The position numbers and the translations under genes are program-made. Of a DNA stretch of 36,589 bases, positions 1 through 7,032 are shown piece after piece. The notes beneath the pieces were generated by a model. The model did not search any database. It was not told the origin of the DNA and was given only the letters and a program-made list of their open reading frames with translations. Source of the stretch: an uncultured Clostridia bacterium (GTDB taxonomy: Bacteria > Bacillota > Clostridia > TANB77 > CAG-508). Location of the stretch: positions 1 to 36,589 of the forward strand of contig CALXKE010000016.1 in the NCBI GenBank assembly GCA_944388805.1. Reading direction: 5' to 3'. The first letter of the stretch is position 1. Every line of letters starts with the position of its first letter.

Positions 1-383
1 AACATACATGCTGGATTATGTAATGGTGCTAAATCTGTACATTCTTCTATTGTTTTGATAACTTCATCTGTGATAACTACAGATTCTGTTATTTTCTCTC
101 CACCATGAACAACTCTATGTCCTACAGCATTAATTTCATCTAAAGAATCGATTACTTTATACTCTGGATTTGTGAATTGTTCCAATGTAAATTCAATTGC
201 TTCTTTATGATTATATGCTGGTTTTTTGATTTCGATTTTTTGTCCATTTACTTTATGTGTAATAAATGCTTCTTCTTCTCCTATTCTTTCATATTTTCCA
301 GAAGCTAACACTTCTTCTGTCTCCATATTAATTAATTGATACTTTAGTGATGAACTACCACAATTTAAAACTAAAACTTTCAT
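1..383 (-). CDS. ackA: Acetate kinase, second copy (partial, C-terminus off the left edge)
   Basis: N-terminal 127 residues of an acetate kinase, which interconverts acetyl phosphate + ADP with acetate + ATP in the cytosol. The start MKVLVLNCGSSSLKYQ is the family's N-terminal strand (Cys8 where the neighbouring copy has Ser). GHRVVHGGEK (residues 88-97, with the conserved Arg) and DLAPLHNPA (117-125) follow. The ATG has a GGAGG five bases upstream. Aligned without gaps, 80 of the 127 visible residues match the complete ackA at 686-1882, so the pair is an old duplication rather than a recent copy. It lies last in the visible pta-ackA-orf-ackA row, separated from the 64-residue gene by about 100 bp holding a GGGGACG palindrome. 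Whether the C-terminal half is intact cannot be seen. Confidence 0.95.
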   Translation of the reverse strand, partial: MKVLVLNCGSSSLKYQLINMETEEVLASGKYERIGEEEAFITHKVNGQKIEIKKPAYNHKEAIEFTLEQFTNPEYKVIDSLDEINAVGHRVVHGGEKITESVVITDEVIKTIEECTDLAPLHNPACM

Positions 384-400
384 TTTTTCCTCCTTTTAAA

Positions 401-445
401 CATTGGGGACGCGCCAAATCATTCAGAAATTGAATGAAAGGGACA
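401..445. repeat. GGGGACG-containing palindromic intergenic element
   Basis: Between the 64-residue gene and the second ackA lies GGGGACGCGCC, then TCATTCA-gaaat-TGAATGA (7-bp arms), then GGGACAGGGCCC. The GGGGACG core is shared with the larger inverted repeats near 11.7, 23.1 and 25.0 kb, so I place it loosely in the same family. No U-run follows it in the direction of transcription, so it is not an obvious terminator. Confidence 0.5.
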
Positions 446-486
446 GGGCCCTTATTTTTTTATTCTTTCTTTATATTAATTAAACT

Positions 487-681
487 CTATCTAATATTGT
501 CTACTTTTGGTCGTCTAGCTTTTTTGTTCATATCTAATTCTATTCTATCTGAATGTTCCATTCTAGCTGTTATATCTTTATTATATTTTCTCATGTTTTC
601 ATTAATATTTTTTGTTATTATGCTTAATTCCTCATCGCTTAGTATTCTTTGTTTTTCTCTCCATTCTTTACTATTTCCCAT
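487..681 (-). CDS. Conserved-looking small protein of unknown function between two ackA genes (64 aa)
   Basis: I do not recognise this protein. It is 64 residues, highly charged and without membrane segments, beginning MGNSKEWREKQRILSDEE and ending in a basic stretch (NKKARRPKV). The chosen ATG is preceded by AGGAGG nine bases upstream. That ribosome site is built from the last codons of ackA (GCA AAG GAG GTT TAA), and the ackA stop lies only four bases before this ATG, so translation is probably coupled to ackA. A longer reading from an ATG seven codons upstream would bury the ribosome site, so I reject it. Its place between two acetate kinase genes suggests a link to acetate metabolism, but that is only context. 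A DNA or RNA contact by the basic tail cannot be judged. Confidence 0.65.
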   Translation of the reverse strand: MGNSKEWREKQRILSDEELSIITKNINENMRKYNKDITARMEHSDRIELDMNKKARRPKVDNIR

Positions 682-685
682 TTTG

Positions 686-1882
686 TTAAACCTCCTTTGC
701 ATTTACCGTCTCTCTTGCTATCATCAATTCTTCATTTGTTGGAATCACAAAGGTTCTAATTTTTGCATCTTTTGCTGTAATTTCTGCTTCAATTCCTTTT
801 ACCTTTTGATTATATTCTTTGTCAATTTTGACACCAAGCACTTCTAGATAATCACAAATGGCCTCTCTTGAATCTTGTCCTTTTTCTCCTACACCTGCTG
901 TAAAAGTTAATATGTCAAATCCGTTCATGGCTACCGCACATTTGGCAACATAGCTAGCTGCTAAGTAATGGAAATTGTCAAGTGCTAATATTGATCTTGC
1001 ATCCTCTGCCGCTGCTTCTGCTTCAATATCTCTAAAATCAACAGATACACCAGATATCCCATAAGCGCCTGATTGTTTATTTAATATTTTTTCCATTTCA
1101 TCTGGTTTTAGGTTTTCTTTTTTCATAATATAGGTAACAACTGATGGGTCTAAATCTCCACTTCGAGTTCCCATAGAGATTCCTCCAAGTGGTGTTAATC
1201 CCATACTGGTTTCTACTGATTTTCCATATTGAATAGCACACACACTTGCACCTTGCCCCAAATGGCAATTAATAATCTTTAATTCTTTGATATCTTTTCC
1301 TACCAATTCTGCTGCTCTATTGGCAACAAATTGATGAGAAGTTCCATGGAACCCATATTTTCTAATGCCATACTTTTCATAATATTCATATGGTATTGGA
1401 TAAATATATCTTTTCTTCTCCAATGTTTGATGAAAGGCTGTGTCAAATACAGCTACCATTTTGATATTTGGTGCCAATTTTTTGCAAGCTTTAATTCCTA
1501 AGATTGCTGCCGGATTATGTAATGGTGCTAAATCTATGCACTCCTCTATTCCTTTTATCACTTCATCTGTTATCACTACTGGATTGGCAAATTTTTCTCC
1601 ACCATGAACAACTCTATGTCCAATACCACCTAATTCTTCTAAGTTTTTAATCACACCATAATGTGGATTTGTAAGTCTACTTAGTACAAATGAAATTGCT
1701 TTATCATGGTTTTTAGCATAATGTTCGAATTTATGTACTTCTCCCTTTACTTTATGTGTCAAAAATGAATCTGCTTGACCAATTCTTTCGAAATATCCTT
1801 TTGCTAAAACTTCTTCAGTTTCCATATCAATGACTTGATATTTTAATGACGAACTTCCTGAATTTAACACTAATATTTTCAT
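686..1882 (-). CDS. ackA: Acetate kinase (complete copy)
   Basis: Cytosolic acetate kinase, 398 residues, the usual family length. It makes ATP and acetate from acetyl phosphate supplied by the upstream Pta. Family marks include MKILVLNSGSSSLKYQ at the N-terminus, GHRVVHGGEK near residue 88, NCHLGQGASVCA near 205 and TPLGGISMGTRSGDLDP beyond it (the acetate/phosphate pocket and ATPase-fold strands), and FTAGVGEKG in the C-terminal domain. The ATG has AAGGAG five bases before it. The gene follows pta by 38 bp and its last codons carry the ribosome site for the next small gene, so the three read as one operon. A second, 63%-identical ackA lies downstream. Nothing is truncated and the assignment is firm. 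Confidence 0.98.
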   Translation of the reverse strand: MKILVLNSGSSSLKYQVIDMETEEVLAKGYFERIGQADSFLTHKVKGEVHKFEHYAKNHDKAISFVLSRLTNPHYGVIKNLEELGGIGHRVVHGGEKFANPVVITDEVIKGIEECIDLAPLHNPAAILGIKACKKLAPNIKMVAVFDTAFHQTLEKKRYIYPIPYEYYEKYGIRKYGFHGTSHQFVANRAAELVGKDIKELKIINCHLGQGASVCAIQYGKSVETSMGLTPLGGISMGTRSGDLDPSVVTYIMKKENLKPDEMEKILNKQSGAYGISGVSVDFRDIEAEAAAEDARSILALDNFHYLAASYVAKCAVAMNGFDILTFTAGVGEKGQDSREAICDYLEVLGVKIDKEYNQKVKGIEAEITAKDAKIRTFVIPTNEELMIARETVNAKEV

Positions 1883-1920
1883 AAAAACTCCTTATCTTTG
1901 ATTTCGTTAGCGCACACTTT

Positions 1921-2913
1921 TTATTGTGCTTGCACTGCTGTTATAGCAACAACTCCTGCAATGTCATCACTATTACATCCTCTTGATAAATCATTTACTG
2001 GTTTTGCAATACCTTGGCATAATGGTCCATATGCTTCTGCTTTTGCTAATCTTTGAACCAATTTATATCCAATATTTCCTGCATCTAAATTAGGGAAAAT
2101 TAATACATTTGCTTCACCTTTTAATGGACTATTTGGTGCTTTTGATTTAGCAATTTCTGGAACAATCGCTGCATCTAATTGCAATTCTCCATCTACTAAT
2201 AAGTCTTTTTGCTTTTCTTTTACTAATTTTGTTGCCTCAATTACTTTTTCAGTTAACTCTGAATGTGCACTTCCATAGGTAGAATAAGAAAGCATCGCAA
2301 CTTTTGCTTCTTTTCCTACTAGTTGTTTAAAACTTTTACTAGATGAAATGGCAATTTCTGATAATTGCTCTGGGTTAGGATTTTCGTTTAGTCCACTATC
2401 TCCAAATATAAATACACCATTTTCACCATATTCACAATCAGGTACTACCATAACAAAAAAAGCAGAAACTAATTTGGTATCTGGTGCTGTTTTTAAAATT
2501 TGTAAAGCTGGTCTTAATGTGTCTGATGTAGAATGTGCTGCTCCTGAAACTAATCCATCTGCTTTATTATCTTTTACCATTAACATTCCATAATATACTG
2601 GGTCTAAAACCAATTCTTTTGCTTTTTCTATTGTCATTCCTTTGTGTTTTCTTAATTCATACAAAAGATTTGTGTATTTTTCATAATCTTCTGACCTTTG
2701 TGGATCTACAATTTTGGCACCTTCAATATTTACCGCATTTGTTTTTGCCTTTTCTAAAATATTCTCTTCATTTCCTATTAAAATAATATTTGCATATTTT
2801 TCTTTTATTACCTTTTCAGTTGCTTGTAATACTCTAATATCTTCTGCTTCTGGAAGGATAATTGTTTTGATTTCTTGTTTTGCTCTTTGTTTGATTTCTT
2901 CAATAAATGCCAT
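1921..2913 (-). CDS. pta: Phosphate acetyltransferase
   Basis: Phosphotransacetylase, 330 residues, the short catalytic form usual in Clostridia. It converts acetyl-CoA + phosphate to acetyl phosphate + CoA for AckA. The sequence begins MAFIEEIKQRAKQ and has KTIILPEAEDIRVLQ near the start, DGLVSGAAHSTSDTLRPALQ in the middle, and FPNLDAGNIGYKLVQRLA with GPLCQGIAKPVNDLSRG at the C-terminus, all family landmarks. I chose the ATG nine codons inside the longest reading because AAAGGAGG precedes it and because the outer ATG overlaps the -10 TATAAT of the promoter, placing the transcript start between the two. First gene of the pta-ackA operon. Confidence 0.97.
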   Translation of the reverse strand: MAFIEEIKQRAKQEIKTIILPEAEDIRVLQATEKVIKEKYANIILIGNEENILEKAKTNAVNIEGAKIVDPQRSEDYEKYTNLLYELRKHKGMTIEKAKELVLDPVYYGMLMVKDNKADGLVSGAAHSTSDTLRPALQILKTAPDTKLVSAFFVMVVPDCEYGENGVFIFGDSGLNENPNPEQLSEIAISSSKSFKQLVGKEAKVAMLSYSTYGSAHSELTEKVIEATKLVKEKQKDLLVDGELQLDAAIVPEIAKSKAPNSPLKGEANVLIFPNLDAGNIGYKLVQRLAKAEAYGPLCQGIAKPVNDLSRGCNSDDIAGVVAITAVQAQ

Positions 2914-2938
2914 TTTTATTGCCTCCTTTACCTCAACC

Positions 2939-2968
2939 ATTATATACTATAAACAAAGAAAAGCACAA
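2939..2968 (-). promoter_or_regulatory. Promoter of the pta-ackA operon
   Basis: On the minus strand TTGTGC, an 18-bp spacer and a perfect TATAAT stand just upstream of pta. The predicted transcript start near 2932 leaves a leader of about 20 bases containing the AAAGGAGG site. This supports the downstream ATG as the true pta start. Confidence 0.7.
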
Positions 2969-3069
2969 GTCTTTTTTTAAATTTTCATAATCGTATGAAA
3001 GAAATTGTATAACTTTTTATAGATAAGAATATACTATTATTGGTAGGCAGGAAAAATTTACCATTTCAC

Positions 3070-3098
3070 TTGACAACGCTAATCTGAGATGATATACT
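3070..3098 (+). promoter_or_regulatory. Strong sigma-A promoter for the AbiF-associated RNA
   Basis: TTGACA, exactly 17 bases, then TATACT: a near-consensus vegetative promoter on the plus strand, against the direction of every other gene here. It is 112 bases before the abiF start codon and its transcript would first pass through a structured segment and terminator. That is the layout expected when a small RNA must be made in excess of a downstream toxin. Confidence 0.85.
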
Positions 3099-3104
3099 GT
3101 CTAC

Positions 3105-3191
3105 AATAGATCGTACTTTGGAAAACCTACGGGACCAAAGTCGGAAATAATTGATGCCTCGGGTAACCCTCTGGGTCCGAGGCGTTTTTTT
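3105..3191 (+). ncRNA. Structured leader RNA upstream of the AbiF-like gene (candidate RNA antitoxin)
   Basis: About 87 nt from the predicted start to the U-run. Hairpin 1 is ACUUUGG (3115-3121) with CCAAAGU (3135-3141); inside its loop CC-UACG-GG forms a small UNCG-type hairpin. A single-stranded purine-rich linker (3142-3154) follows, then the terminator hairpin. I recall a structured RNA motif named after abiF, found upstream of Abi_2-family genes, and more recent work treating such RNAs as antitoxins. I cannot check the match here. What is seen: promoter, compact fold, terminator, ribosome site, HEPN gene, all within 140 bases. That it neutralises the protein is inference from this layout. 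Confidence 0.75.
3155..3191 (+). terminator. Intrinsic terminator between the RNA and the AbiF-like gene
   Basis: TGCCTCGG (3155-3162) pairs with CCGAGGCG (3177-3184), and inside it ACCC-TCT-GGGT pairs after a GTA bulge. Seven T's follow at once. The stem is strikingly GC-rich for this region. The U-run ends seven bases before the AGGAGG of the next gene, so most transcripts should stop before the toxin and a minority read through. Confidence 0.9.
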
Positions 3192-3209
3192 AACGTGAGG
3201 AGGAAAATA

Positions 3210-4133
3210 TTGGAAAAAATCTTTAAAACACTTGACGAACAAATTCAACTATTAAAGTCTCGAAACATTTTAATAGAAGATTATAATAAAGCTTATAAGA
3301 TATTAGAAAAAAATAATTATTACTATTTAATTAATGGTTATAAAGATTTATTTTTGAATCATAAATATAAAAATCAATATATTAAAAATACAAAATTTGA
3401 AGAAATCTATTCTATATATCAATTTGATAAAAATATTAAAATTAATTTTTTAAAATATATTTTATTAATCGAAAATGAAATAGATACATATATAGCTTAT
3501 GAATTTTCTAAAGCTTATGGTCATAAAAACTATTTAATTTCTAAAAATTTTAATAATTCAGATTCAAAAATCATATTAGTTGAAAAATTTATATCAAATA
3601 TACTCTCAGAAATCAAATATCAATATAAAAATTCAAATAAAATGATAGTCCACTATTGGGATAATTATCATTATATTCCATTATGGGTATTGGTAAGAAT
3701 TTTATCTTTTGGAAAAATCTCAAAATTTTATAGCCTAATGAAACAAAAAGAACAAAATACAATTAGTAGAAAATTCAATTTACAAATATCAGAATTTAAA
3801 ATTTATTTGCAAAACTTAACGCTTATTAGAAATATATGTGCACATGATGAAAAATTATATGACATAACACTAAAGAATAGAATTTATCCCACTAAATATC
3901 ATAAAGAACTAAACATAAGCAAAAATGATAAATTTTTATATGCAACTAGAGATTTGTTTTCAATAATCATTATATTGAAAATATTATTAGAAAAAGTTGA
4001 ATTTTATAATTTTTATATCAATATAATAAAAAATATTGACATTTTACAAACAGAATTAATAACCATATCCATTAATAAAGTCCTATATAAAATGGGATTT
4101 CCTAATGATTATAAAAAATTATTATATTTATAA
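3210..4133 (+). CDS. Abi_2 family (AbiD/AbiF-like) HEPN protein, probable RNase toxin / phage-defence effector
   Basis: A 307-residue Abi_2-family protein of the AbiD/AbiF type, linked to abortive infection. Family signature NNYYYLINGYKDLF is at about residues 35-48 after DEQIQLLKSR near the N-terminus. The C-terminal half carries RNICAH (Arg207, His212), the R-x4-H motif of HEPN ribonucleases, followed by DEKLYD. There are no membrane segments. I take the TTG as start because AGGAGG lies six bases before it; the GTG five codons upstream would overlap that site. The gene is the only plus-strand gene in the window, is much poorer in G+C than its neighbours, and sits convergent to the PAP2 gene, all signs of acquisition by transfer. 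The RNA just upstream is its likely antitoxin. Target RNA is unknown. Confidence 0.88.
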   Translation: MEKIFKTLDEQIQLLKSRNILIEDYNKAYKILEKNNYYYLINGYKDLFLNHKYKNQYIKNTKFEEIYSIYQFDKNIKINFLKYILLIENEIDTYIAYEFSKAYGHKNYLISKNFNNSDSKIILVEKFISNILSEIKYQYKNSNKMIVHYWDNYHYIPLWVLVRILSFGKISKFYSLMKQKEQNTISRKFNLQISEFKIYLQNLTLIRNICAHDEKLYDITLKNRIYPTKYHKELNISKNDKFLYATRDLFSIIIILKILLEKVEFYNFYINIIKNIDILQTELITISINKVLYKMGFPNDYKKLLYL

Positions 4134-4149
4134 CTCGTTTTTAAATATA

Positions 4150-4180
4150 TCAAAAAAGAAGCCGTTTTCACTACGACTTC
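4150..4180 (-). terminator. Terminator of the metK / PAP2-kinase unit
   Basis: On the minus strand GAAGTCGT and ACGGCTTC (one mismatch or wobble) enclose AGTGAAA, followed by six T's. It stops the leftward transcript about 25 bases past the PAP2-kinase stop. It lies only 17-24 bases beyond the abiF stop, so it also separates the two convergent genes. Confidence 0.75.
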
Positions 4181-4205
4181 AAAAAATGATTTTTAAATTC
4201 TAATG

Positions 4206-5264
4206 TTATCCAAATATTTTAGGTAAAAATATAATTAACCCAATAATTACAGAAATTATTGCAGAAAACAATACTGCACCTGCAGCAATATCTTTTGCAT
4301 ATTTTGCTTTTTCATTAATTTCTGGCATAGCAATATCAACAGTCGTCTCAATTGCCGTATTAATTAATTCTAATGAAATCACAATTGCAAATAATAATAA
4401 ACATACAATCCATTCCATAACTGATATTTTAAAAATAAATCCTGCAATAATTACCAATGCCATAATCACAAAATGTATTTTTAAATTTTGCTCTGTTTTC
4501 CATGCTTCTTCAATTCCTTCAAAAGCATATTTAAAACTATTTCTTAATTTTTTTCTCTTTTTTCTTAATTCTACCATTTTTCTTTTATTCTTCATCTTAT
4601 AATTCTTTTCCTTTTCTAATTGTAATACAGACCTTGCAATATTCGTAAATAATAATAAATATACGATAGATATTGCAAATCCGCCAATAACATCACTTGC
4701 ATAATGTACACCTAAGTAAATTCTACTAAATCCAATCATTGGTATTAACAATCCTAATATTCCACAACTGATGTATTTTATTTTTTTGTTTTTAACCATT
4801 TTCCATATTAAATAGATGATTAATCCATAAAATGCCATACTAACCATAGAATGTCCTGATGGAAAACTATATCCACTTTCAGCAATTAATCTATATCCAT
4901 CTGGTCTTGGTCTTTGTACAATATATTTTAATAATTGGTTCAGTAAAGTGGTAATGATTAAATTGCTAGCGACACATAGACCCACTTTTTTGTTTTTTAT
5001 AAAAATGAAAGTTCCTAAGGTTATTACTATTAATACATATGCCGAAGACAAATTGGTTATTACCTTCATGATGACAGTTAGTGGCTCAGACCTTAGATTT
5101 AAAATGACTAGTCTATATACCAACATATCTAATGTTAATTGTTCATTTTCAAAAATATCTTCTAACATCATTATGACAATAATTAGACAAAGGAAAGCAA
5201 TAATCCACTTATAATTTTTTTCTATAATTCGTTTTAGCATTTGTTTTTTCCACTTCTTTCTCAT
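4206..5264 (-). CDS. Fusion of PAP2 phosphatase and undecaprenol/diacylglycerol kinase domains
   Basis: A 352-residue integral membrane protein with two enzymes in one chain. Residues 1-210 are a PAP2-type lipid phosphatase with all three motifs: K113-x6-R120-P121, P135-S-G-H138 and S180-R-x5-H187-x3-D191. After a basic linker (215-240), residues 240-352 are a DgkA-type kinase with E299, N302, E306, D310 (ELINTAIETTVD) and the AKDIAAGAV segment near D325. The kinase half resembles Gram-positive undecaprenol kinases, the phosphatase half undecaprenyl-pyrophosphate phosphatases, so a carrier-lipid salvage role is likely, but diacylglycerol/phosphatidate substrates are not excluded. It starts eight bases after metK ends with no clear ribosome site, suggesting coupled translation. 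An internal ATG at codon 9 is an alternative start. Confidence 0.9.
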   Translation of the reverse strand: MRKKWKKQMLKRIIEKNYKWIIAFLCLIIVIMMLEDIFENEQLTLDMLVYRLVILNLRSEPLTVIMKVITNLSSAYVLIVITLGTFIFIKNKKVGLCVASNLIITTLLNQLLKYIVQRPRPDGYRLIAESGYSFPSGHSMVSMAFYGLIIYLIWKMVKNKKIKYISCGILGLLIPMIGFSRIYLGVHYASDVIGGFAISIVYLLLFTNIARSVLQLEKEKNYKMKNKRKMVELRKKRKKLRNSFKYAFEGIEEAWKTEQNLKIHFVIMALVIIAGFIFKISVMEWIVCLLLFAIVISLELINTAIETTVDIAMPEINEKAKYAKDIAAGAVLFSAIISVIIGLIIFLPKIFG

Positions 5265-5272
5265 CTTCTAAA

Positions 5273-6382
5273 TTATAATTTTATTACTTTTTCCCATGTT
5301 AAATTTTCTTTTCCAAAATGACCATAATTGGTTGTTAATGAATAAATTGGTTTATCCAATTCTAAGTACTTAATAATACCATCTGGCGTTAAATCAAATT
5401 TCTGCTTAATTTTTGTAATTAAAGCATCCTCTGATATGATACCTGTCCCAAACGTATTTACATGAATAGATAATGGTTCTTTCATACCTATTGCATAAGA
5501 AATTTGTATTTCACATTTTTTTGCATATCCATTTGCCACAATATTTTTGGCAATATGTCTTAACATATATGTTGCAGATCTATCTACTTTACTTGCATCT
5601 TTTCCAGAAAATGCTCCTCCACCATGTCTTGCATATCCACCATATGTATCGACAATAATTTTTCTACCAGTAAGTCCTGTATCTCCTAAAGGTCCTCCAA
5701 TGACAAACTTTCCAGTTGGATTAATATAGATTTTTGTATCTTTATCTATCATATTTTCTGGAATTACTGGTTTGATGACTTTTTTGATAATATCTTTCTT
5801 CAATTTTTCTTGGCTAATTTCTTCATTATGTTGTGTAGAAACCAATATCGTTTCAATTCTTTTGGGTCTATTATTTTCATATTCAACTGTTACTTGTGTT
5901 TTTCCATCTGGTCTTAAATAATCTATTTCTTTATTTTTTCTTACTTCTGTTAATCGTTTAGATAACTTATGTGCCATAGAAATCGCATATGGCATATATT
6001 CTGGTGTTTCATCACAAGCAAATCCAAACATAATACCTTGGTCTCCAGCACCTCCAACATCTACACCTAATGCTATATCTGGACTTTGTTTGGTAATGTT
6101 AATATCGATTTTGCAGGTTCTATAATCCATATCAATATTTTCATTATCATATCCTATTTCTTTTATTTTTTCTCTTACTAATTTTTCGATATCTACTTCT
6201 CCATTAGCAGTCACTTGCCCTGCAATGGTAATTCTATTGCCTGAAGCAAATGTTTCTACTGCTACTCTTGCAGATTTATCTTGTTTTAAATATTCATCTA
6301 ATATACAGTCTGAAATTGTGTCACATAATTTGTCTGGATGTCCTTCTGTCACACTTTCTGATGTAAAATAATATTTACTCAT
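5273..6382 (-). CDS. metK: S-adenosylmethionine synthetase
   Basis: Methionine adenosyltransferase making S-adenosylmethionine from methionine and ATP in the cytosol. It has 369 residues, slightly short of the common 380-400. Motifs: [15 protein letters not shown] at the N-terminus (GHPDK 14-18), [12 protein letters not shown] (111-122), the catalytic loop region [20 protein letters not shown], and [17 protein letters not shown] starting at 254. The ATG is preceded by AGAGG about eight bases upstream and by its own promoter. No SAM riboswitch fits in the short leader. Shared transcript with the PAP2-kinase fusion downstream. The assignment is secure. Confidence 0.98.
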   Translation of the reverse strand: MSKYYFTSESVTEGHPDKLCDTISDCILDEYLKQDKSARVAVETFASGNRITIAGQVTANGEVDIEKLVREKIKEIGYDNENIDMDYRTCKIDINITKQSPDIALGVDVGGAGDQGIMFGFACDETPEYMPYAISMAHKLSKRLTEVRKNKEIDYLRPDGKTQVTVEYENNRPKRIETILVSTQHNEEISQEKLKKDIIKKVIKPVIPENMIDKDTKIYINPTGKFVIGGPLGDTGLTGRKIIVDTYGGYARHGGGAFSGKDASKVDRSATYMLRHIAKNIVANGYAKKCEIQISYAIGMKEPLSIHVNTFGTGIISEDALITKIKQKFDLTPDGIIKYLELDKPIYSLTTNYGHFGKENLTWEKVIKL

Positions 6383-6426
6383 TTTATATCCTCTTTTCCT
6401 TTTATTTTTCTCTTTTATATTGCATA

Positions 6427-6455
6427 ATTATTACATTTTTTTGTTATTTTGTCAA
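6427..6455 (-). promoter_or_regulatory. Promoter of metK
   Basis: TTGACA, then AATAAT after 17 bases (or TAATAA after 16), on the minus strand. It is separated from the previous gene by that gene's GC-rich terminator, so metK begins a new transcript with a leader of only about 40 bases. Confidence 0.65.
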
Positions 6456-6471
6456 TGGAAGGAAAACATAT

Positions 6472-6511
6472 AAAAAGCAACCAGCCAGGTGAAACTCACC
6501 CGACCGGTTGC
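6472..6511 (-). terminator. Terminator of the 133-residue gene
   Basis: On the minus strand GCAACC and GGTTGC close a long hairpin with an inner GGGTGA/TCACC stem, followed by five T's. It begins 22 bases past the stop of the preceding gene and isolates that gene from metK. Confidence 0.85.
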
Positions 6512-6533
6512 TAAATTGGTTTTTGCATAGAGT

Positions 6534-6935
6534 TTATTCAAGAAAAATTGCAGTCGCTTTGATTCCTTCGTAATACATCAACAGAGTATCCATATCATCG
6601 TACTCATGATATGTGTATAAGAATAAAACTCCTTCTGTAGGAATTTTTTTGAATAACTCTATTGATTCCTCATCTGCTTTTAGATCCCGAAAGGTTTTCA
6701 GCAAGACCTTCAATGTCTCTTCACTAATCTTATCATACGCAATATCCTGCCATTCTTCATGTCCTTCTACACAGATAAAGCGTTTTTGATCAACCCCTTC
6801 CTGTTCCAACAATGTGAGATATTCCTCTATCCGCTTTGCTCTCTGCAAAAACTCTTCGAGGATTACATTTTCATGTTTCTCTACCACCTGCTTAAGTTTT
6901 TTGTTCATCGCTTTTATTGCCTTCATACTTCTCAT
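6534..6935 (-). CDS. Unknown soluble acidic protein, single-gene transcript (133 aa)
   Basis: I do not recognise this protein. It starts MRSMKAIKAMNKKLKQVVEK, has a helical charged first third, then a region with aromatic residues (RFICVEGHEEWQD) and an acidic end (YTYHEYDDMDTLLMYYEG). No signal peptide, membrane segment or metal motif is visible. The start is fixed by GAGAGG eight bases upstream of the ATG and by the promoter, whose predicted start site (near 6975) excludes the longer 158-residue reading. The gene has its own promoter and its own terminator. Its wording of codons is less AT-biased than its neighbours (CCG, GAG, CAG, CTC used more freely), which hints at a different origin. 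Confidence 0.75.
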   Translation of the reverse strand: MRSMKAIKAMNKKLKQVVEKHENVILEEFLQRAKRIEEYLTLLEQEGVDQKRFICVEGHEEWQDIAYDKISEETLKVLLKTFRDLKADEESIELFKKIPTEGVLFLYTYHEYDDMDTLLMYYEGIKATAIFLE

Positions 6936-6981
6936 GTTTTTATCCTCTCTTTCTTCTGAAATTGAATTTTCAGTTATGTTA

Positions 6982-7010
6982 ATTATATCACTTTTTGGCT
7001 GTTTTATCAA
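6982..7010 (-). promoter_or_regulatory. Promoter of the 133-residue gene
   Basis: TTGATA, exactly 17 bases, then TATAAT on the minus strand. It would start RNA near 6975, inside the longest possible reading of the gene, and so decides for the inner ATG at 6935. Confidence 0.8.
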
Positions 7011-7032
7011 ATTTAAGGCAAGTATAAGTTAT

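Noticed and set aside
434-847. Plus-strand open frame opposite the 64-residue gene and ackA, and many similar antisense frames across the window
   Set aside because: Low-complexity Phe/Leu/Ile-rich translations without ribosome sites, antisense to well-supported genes.
3195-3209. GTG start giving five extra residues for the Abi_2 protein
   Set aside because: The AGGAGG ribosome site lies within those codons; the TTG six bases after it gives the usual N-terminus.
3066-3248. Minus-strand 60-residue frame across the AbiF RNA
   Set aside because: It runs through the terminator hairpin, has no ribosome site and covers the promoter and RNA of the other strand.
6383-6471. SAM riboswitch before metK
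   Set aside because: The leader after the promoter is only about 40 bases, too short for any SAM riboswitch, and no kink-turn or core motif is present.
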